Assembly (NCBI GenBank): GCA_946482385.1 | Contig: CAMLRI010000029.1 | Coordinates: forward strand, 1 to 10,845 | Direction of reading: 5' to 3' | DNA: 10,845 nt | From: an uncultured Cellvibrio sp. | GTDB lineage: Bacteria; Pseudomonadota; Gammaproteobacteria; Pseudomonadales; Cellvibrionaceae | In this document: piece after piece, positions 7,428 to 10,845 of the stretch | Position numbering within the stretch: the stretch's first letter is position 1 | Layout of the letters: every line of letters begins with the position of its first letter | Program-made: the position numbers and the translations under genes | The notes under the pieces: model-generated | What the model saw: the letters and a program-made list of their open reading frames with translations, nothing else | Told to the model about the DNA's origin: nothing | The model's database searches: none

Positions 7428-8387
7428 ATGCACGCTTACCCACAGATACACGCCCTTAATACCTGGCTCAGTGAGCAGATCATCGGCCAGGAGCACTTGT
7501 TGCAACGGCTGTTGATTGCCCTGCTGGCCGACGGCCATCTGCTGGTGGAAGGCGCGCCAGGCTTGGCCAAAACCAAGGCGATCAAAACCCTGGCGCAGGC
7601 CATCGCGGGCAACTTCCACCGCATTCAGTTCACCCCCGATTTGCTGCCCGCCGACGTCACCGGCACCGATATTTATCGCCCCCAGGAAGGCCATTTTGAA
7701 TTCCAGCCAGGCCCCATCTTCCACAACCTGGTATTGGCCGACGAGATCAACCGCGCCCCGGCCAAGGTGCAATCCGCCCTGCTGGAAGCCATGGCCGAGC
7801 GCCAGGTGAGCGTGGGCAGCCGCACCTACCCGCTGCCGCCATTGTTTATGGTGATGGCAACGCAAAACCCCATTGAACAGGAAGGCACCTACCCACTGCC
7901 CGAGGCGCAGCTCGACCGCTTTTTGCTGCACGTGGTGGTGGATTACCCGGGGGTGGACGCGGAAAAACGCATCCTGCGCCTGGCGCGCGCCGAAGCCGCC
8001 GCCCACAGCAGCCCGCCACCGCAACCCATCAGCCAGGAAACCCTGTTTGCCGCCCGCCAGGAAGTGCTCGCCCTGCATATGGCCGAGCCGGTGGAGGAGT
8101 ACATAGTGCAGCTGATTAACGCCACCCGCCGCCCGGCGCTTTACGCCGCCGAGCTGGCCGACCTGATCGAATACGGCGCCAGCCCCCGCGCCACTATCGC
8201 CCTCGACCGCTGCGCCCGCGCCCACGCCTGGTTGCAGGGGCGCGATTACGTTAGCCCCGACGATGTGCAAGCCGTCGCCCACGATGTGCTGCGCCACCGC
8301 TTGATCCTCAGCTTCGAGGCAGAGGCGCGGGGGGTAAGCACCGATAAAGCCATAGACCAACTGCTGGCCGCTGTGCCCCTGAGCTAA
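7428..8387 (+). CDS. MoxR-family AAA+ ATPase
   Basis: A 319-residue soluble ATPase of the MoxR family, typical in length. Such proteins are thought to act as chaperone-like or metal-insertion-like machines, together with the VWA-type proteins encoded beside them. Walker A is GAPGLAKTK at 42-50 (K48, T49). Walker B is LVLADEIN at 101-108 (D105, E106). Sensor 1 is the Asn of ATQNP (N147), the LDRF arginine is R164, and the sensor-2 region is GASPRA at 250-255 (R254). The MoxR signature LEAMAERQVSVG is at 119-130. All nucleotide-handling residues are present, so the ATPase should be active. It is the first gene of a tight operon and ends four bases before the next start. The substrate cannot be read from the sequence. 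Confidence 0.95.
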   Translation: MHAYPQIHALNTWLSEQIIGQEHLLQRLLIALLADGHLLVEGAPGLAKTKAIKTLAQAIAGNFHRIQFTPDLLPADVTGTDIYRPQEGHFEFQPGPIFHNLVLADEINRAPAKVQSALLEAMAERQVSVGSRTYPLPPLFMVMATQNPIEQEGTYPLPEAQLDRFLLHVVVDYPGVDAEKRILRLARAEAAAHSSPPPQPISQETLFAARQEVLALHMAEPVEEYIVQLINATRRPALYAAELADLIEYGASPRATIALDRCARAHAWLQGRDYVSPDDVQAVAHDVLRHRLILSFEAEARGVSTDKAIDQLLAAVPLS

Positions 8388-8391
8388 GCCA

Positions 8392-9351
8392 ATGGCCAAC
8401 TCCCCCAGCTCCGCCCAGGCCGCCCAAGCCGCCCTGCTCCCCAGTGGCGCCTATATCCAGCTGGATTGCCTGCTGGGCAGCCGCTTTCTCGCCCAGGATT
8501 TGCGGCTCACCAGCGCCAAACCGGCCAAGAGCCTGCTGGCCGGCAGCCAGCGCACCCGCTATCGCGGCCGGGGTATGGATTTTGAGGAAGTGCGCCTGTA
8601 CCAGCCGGGGGACGATATTCGCTCCATCGACTGGCGGGTCACCGCGCGCACCCAGGTGCCCCACACCAAGCTCTACCGCGAGGAGCGCGAGCGCCCTGTG
8701 TTTTTGCTGGTGGACCAGCGCGCCAGCATGTTCTTTGGCAGCCGCCAGTGTTTTAAATCGGTACTGGCCTGCTATATCGCCGCCACCCTGGGCTGGACAG
8801 CCCTTAGCCACAGTGACCGCATAGGCGCACTGATTTTTGGCGACAGCGACCAGCGCGATATACGCCCGCGCCGGGGCAAGCACGCCCAGTTGGAGCTGAT
8901 CCACCAATTGCAAAGCTACAACCAGCGGCTTACATCGCCCCTGGCACCGGCGCGCTCCCTCAGCCTAGCCCAACAGCTGGGCGATTTGCGCCGCATCGCC
9001 AAACCCGGCAGTGCGCTGTTTGTGATTAGCGATTGCCACGATTGGGACGAGACCTGCGAGCGCGAGCTGTTCAGCCTGACCCGCCACGCCGACCTGACCC
9101 TGATTCACCTTTACGACCCCCTGGAGCAACAACTGGATAGCAACCAGCCCCTGGCGATCAGCGATGGCGCCCAGCAGCTGCAACTGCCCGCCCAGGAGCG
9201 CCGTTTCCAGCAGGCCTATCGCCAGGCATTCGAGCAGCGCCTGGCACACCTGACCCGCTGCGCCCAGCGCCTGGGCATCGCCCTGCTCAGCCTCAGCACC
9301 CAGGACGACTGCGCCCAGCAGTTGCGCCTCTGCTTTGGCCAGCGCCGTTAA
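8392..9351 (+). CDS. DUF58 domain protein of the MoxR/Bat operon
   Basis: A 319-residue protein with the DUF58 signature: YRGRGMDFEEVRLYQPGDD at 57-75, then IRSIDWRVTAR at 76-86. The fold from about 103 onward is VWA-like. Where a VWA domain would carry the metal-binding DxSxS, this protein has DQRAS (D108 to S112), with arginine at the second position, so metal binding is probably altered or lost. No membrane segment is visible, unlike longer DUF58 proteins that have two N-terminal helices, so it is probably cytosolic or peripheral. The start is four bases after the moxR stop and has only a weak Shine-Dalgarno match, which suggests translational coupling to moxR. In this operon type the protein is a likely MoxR partner; the biochemical role is not established. 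Confidence 0.92.
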   Translation: MANSPSSAQAAQAALLPSGAYIQLDCLLGSRFLAQDLRLTSAKPAKSLLAGSQRTRYRGRGMDFEEVRLYQPGDDIRSIDWRVTARTQVPHTKLYREERERPVFLLVDQRASMFFGSRQCFKSVLACYIAATLGWTALSHSDRIGALIFGDSDQRDIRPRRGKHAQLELIHQLQSYNQRLTSPLAPARSLSLAQQLGDLRRIAKPGSALFVISDCHDWDETCERELFSLTRHADLTLIHLYDPLEQQLDSNQPLAISDGAQQLQLPAQERRFQQAYRQAFEQRLAHLTRCAQRLGIALLSLSTQDDCAQQLRLCFGQRR

Positions 9352-9372
9352 TGCAGGAGAGATAAACACACC

Positions 9373-9963
9373 ATGAGCAGCCCATCCATTCAGCCCAGCC
9401 CCCCGACCACCAGCGGCTCACCCCTGGATCAGCTGGCCGATATCCACCTGCCCGATCCGGTTAGTGTTTGGCCATTGGCACCTGGCTGGTACCTGTTGCT
9501 GGTGTTGGCGCTGCTGCTGGCGCTGGGCGCCTATGGCTACTATCGCCGCCAACGCAGCCGCCGCTACCGCCGCGCCGCCCTGGCGGAATTGCAGCTGGCC
9601 TATAGCGCCTACCAGCACAGCCATAACACCCCGGCCTACCTGCAAGCGGTCAACCAGATACTGCGCCGCACCGCCCTGAGCGCCGGCGCCCCCACTGCCG
9701 CCCTCAGCCTGGGCGGGGCGGATTGGCTGCACTGGCTCGACCAAGGCGCCGCCCAACTGCCCGGCCGTTTTAGCGACCACCAGGACTTGCTGGTGCATGG
9801 CCCCTATAAACCCGCGTCGGCATCCGGGCCAGCAAGCGAATATCTGCCCCAGGTACAGCAACTGGCGCAGGCCTGGATTCGCCAGCATCAAGCCGCCCGC
9901 TTCACTCTGCGCCAGGCTCCATCTGCCGCAGCCAAACCCGCCAAGGGGGCAGCGCATGTTTGA
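9373..9963 (+). CDS. DUF4381 domain membrane protein
   Basis: A 196-residue protein of the DUF4381 family, which regularly sits between the DUF58 and VWA genes in proteobacterial MoxR/Bat clusters. After a Pro/Ser-rich start comes the family pattern LADIHLPDPVSVWPLAPGWY (21-40), then one membrane helix (about 39-57). A strongly basic segment (YYRRQRSRRYRR, 56-67) follows and fits the cytoplasmic side by the positive-inside rule. Then comes a soluble helical domain beginning with AALAELQLAY. An AGGAG site lies 13-14 bases before the ATG, a long spacing, but no better start is in frame; the ATG overlapping the previous stop is out of frame and closes after four codons. The last eight bases overlap the next gene, so the two are probably translationally coupled. 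Function unknown; probably a membrane scaffold for the complex. Confidence 0.88.
   Translation: MSSPSIQPSPPTTSGSPLDQLADIHLPDPVSVWPLAPGWYLLLVLALLLALGAYGYYRRQRSRRYRRAALAELQLAYSAYQHSHNTPAYLQAVNQILRRTALSAGAPTAALSLGGADWLHWLDQGAAQLPGRFSDHQDLLVHGPYKPASASGPASEYLPQVQQLAQAWIRQHQAARFTLRQAPSAAAKPAKGAAHV
9943..9949 (+). promoter_or_regulatory. Shine-Dalgarno for the VWA gene inside the DUF4381 gene
   Basis: AAGGGGG lies six bases before the ATG at 9956, within the end of the DUF4381 coding sequence. It fixes the start of the VWA protein and the 8-nt gene overlap. Confidence 0.7.
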
Positions 9964-10845
9964 GTTTGCCTACCCCTGGCTGTGGCTGTTGGCCCCCTTG
10001 CCGCTGCTGATGCGCGCCCTGCCTGCCCTGGAGCGGCGCCAGGCGGCACTGCGGGTACCTTTTTTTAGTCAGGTGAGCGCCTTGGCCCAAGGGGAGCAGA
10101 GTAATGGCAGCAGCCCGCTGGTGCGCCGCCTGGCGCTGTGGCTGATATGGCTCGCCAGCCTCGCCGCTGCCGCCAACCCGCAATACCTGGGCGAAACCAC
10201 CAGCCTGCCCAGCAGCGGCCGCGATTTACTACTGGCGGTAGATATTTCCGGCAGCATGCGCGAACCGGATATGGTCTATAACAACCGCCGCATTACCCGC
10301 CTGATGGCGGTAAAAAAAGTGGTGGGGGATTTTGCCGCGCGCCGCCAAAGCGACCGCTTGGGTTTGGTGCTGTTTGGCAGCCAGGCATTTTTGCAAGCGC
10401 CACTCACCTTTGATGTGAATACCGTGCAGCAAATGCTGCTGGAAGCCGAAGCGGGTTACGCCGGTGAGGCCACCGCCATAGGCGATGCCATCGCCCTTAG
10501 CCTGAAGCGCCTGCGCCAACAGCCCGATAGCAAGCGCGTGATAGTGCTGCTGACTGACGGTGAAAACACCGCCGGCGAAATCAGCCTATCCACAGCTGCG
10601 GATTTGGTGGAAAAAGCCAAGGTGACTATCCACACCATCGCCTTTAGCCCTTACGACCGCGAGGTGGATGCGCGCAGTATGGAGCAAATCGCCGAGCAAA
10701 CCGGCGGGCAATTTTTCCGCGCACGCAGCACCGGCGACCTGGAAGAGATTCACCGGCAACTGGATTTACTCGAACCCACCCAGCAGGACGACGAAAGTTT
10801 CCGCCCGGTGGAAAGCCTGTTTTATTGGCCCCTGGCCGCCGCCCT
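9956..10845 (+). CDS. BatA-like VWA-domain membrane protein, truncated by the window end
   Basis: The first 296 residues are in the window and the frame is still open at its end; related proteins are about 320-350 residues. Two N-terminal membrane helices are visible (about 6-22 and 58-74). A von Willebrand factor A domain starts near residue 90 and has an intact metal site: DISGS (D96, S98, S100), the threonine in EATAIGDA (T173), and the aspartate in LLTDGEN (D201). A final membrane helix, expected near the C-terminus in BatA proteins, seems to begin at about 288 (LFYWPLAAA). The VWA domain is expected on the periplasmic side, between the second and third helices. The gene overlaps the DUF4381 stop by eight bases and has its own Shine-Dalgarno site. 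A second VWA gene (BatB-like, with TPRs) and a BatD-like gene are expected downstream but cannot be seen. I omit a gene symbol because naming in this family is inconsistent. Confidence 0.92.
   Translation, partial: MFEFAYPWLWLLAPLPLLMRALPALERRQAALRVPFFSQVSALAQGEQSNGSSPLVRRLALWLIWLASLAAAANPQYLGETTSLPSSGRDLLLAVDISGSMREPDMVYNNRRITRLMAVKKVVGDFAARRQSDRLGLVLFGSQAFLQAPLTFDVNTVQQMLLEAEAGYAGEATAIGDAIALSLKRLRQQPDSKRVIVLLTDGENTAGEISLSTAADLVEKAKVTIHTIAFSPYDREVDARSMEQIAEQTGGQFFRARSTGDLEEIHRQLDLLEPTQQDDESFRPVESLFYWPLAAA

Noticed and set aside
7245..8399. 384-codon open frame antisense to moxR
   Set aside because: It mirrors the codon pattern of moxR, is rich in Gly/His/Gln, resembles no family, and runs across the divergent promoter region. 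It is a shadow of a GC-rich gene.

Overview
The window looks like an ordinary chromosomal segment of a free-living gammaproteobacterium. Protein composition and gene content (a 180-kDa-class NAD-glutamate dehydrogenase, an MCP without a C-terminal pentapeptide, and a moxR/DUF58/DUF4381/VWA cluster) resemble Cellvibrionaceae or Pseudomonadaceae-type genomes. Cellvibrio-like is my best guess, made from recall and not from a search. Base composition is moderately GC-rich in the genes and clearly AT-richer between them. I see no insertion sequence, phage gene, tRNA, rRNA or CRISPR array.

Left part (minus strand): a chemoreceptor gene (73-2082) lies downstream of, and in the same direction as, gdhB (2290-7179), the very large NAD-specific glutamate dehydrogenase. 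The 207-nt gap between them holds three perfectly phased 18-bp tandem repeats next to a 13-bp dyad, and a plausible promoter for the receptor.

Middle: a 248-nt divergent intergenic region (7180-7427) separates gdhB from the plus-strand operon. It is rich in small symmetries: a 7-bp hairpin in the gdhB leader, a 16-bp inverted repeat with one mismatch spanning 171 nt, four copies of CCAATC/GATTGG, and an 8-bp direct repeat just before moxR.

Right part (plus strand): moxR (7428-8387), a DUF58 protein (8392-9351), a DUF4381 membrane protein (9373-9963) and a BatA-like VWA membrane protein (9956 to the window end, truncated). They are packed with gaps of 4 and 21 nt and then an 8-nt overlap, so they form one operon of the MoxR/Bat type. 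In such clusters a MoxR AAA+ ATPase is thought to act with VWA-type proteins at the membrane, in a chaperone or metal-insertion-like role. Further bat genes (a second VWA/TPR protein and a BatD-like protein) probably follow beyond the window.

I found no convincing previously undescribed system. The most interesting signals are the non-coding symmetries in the two intergenic regions.
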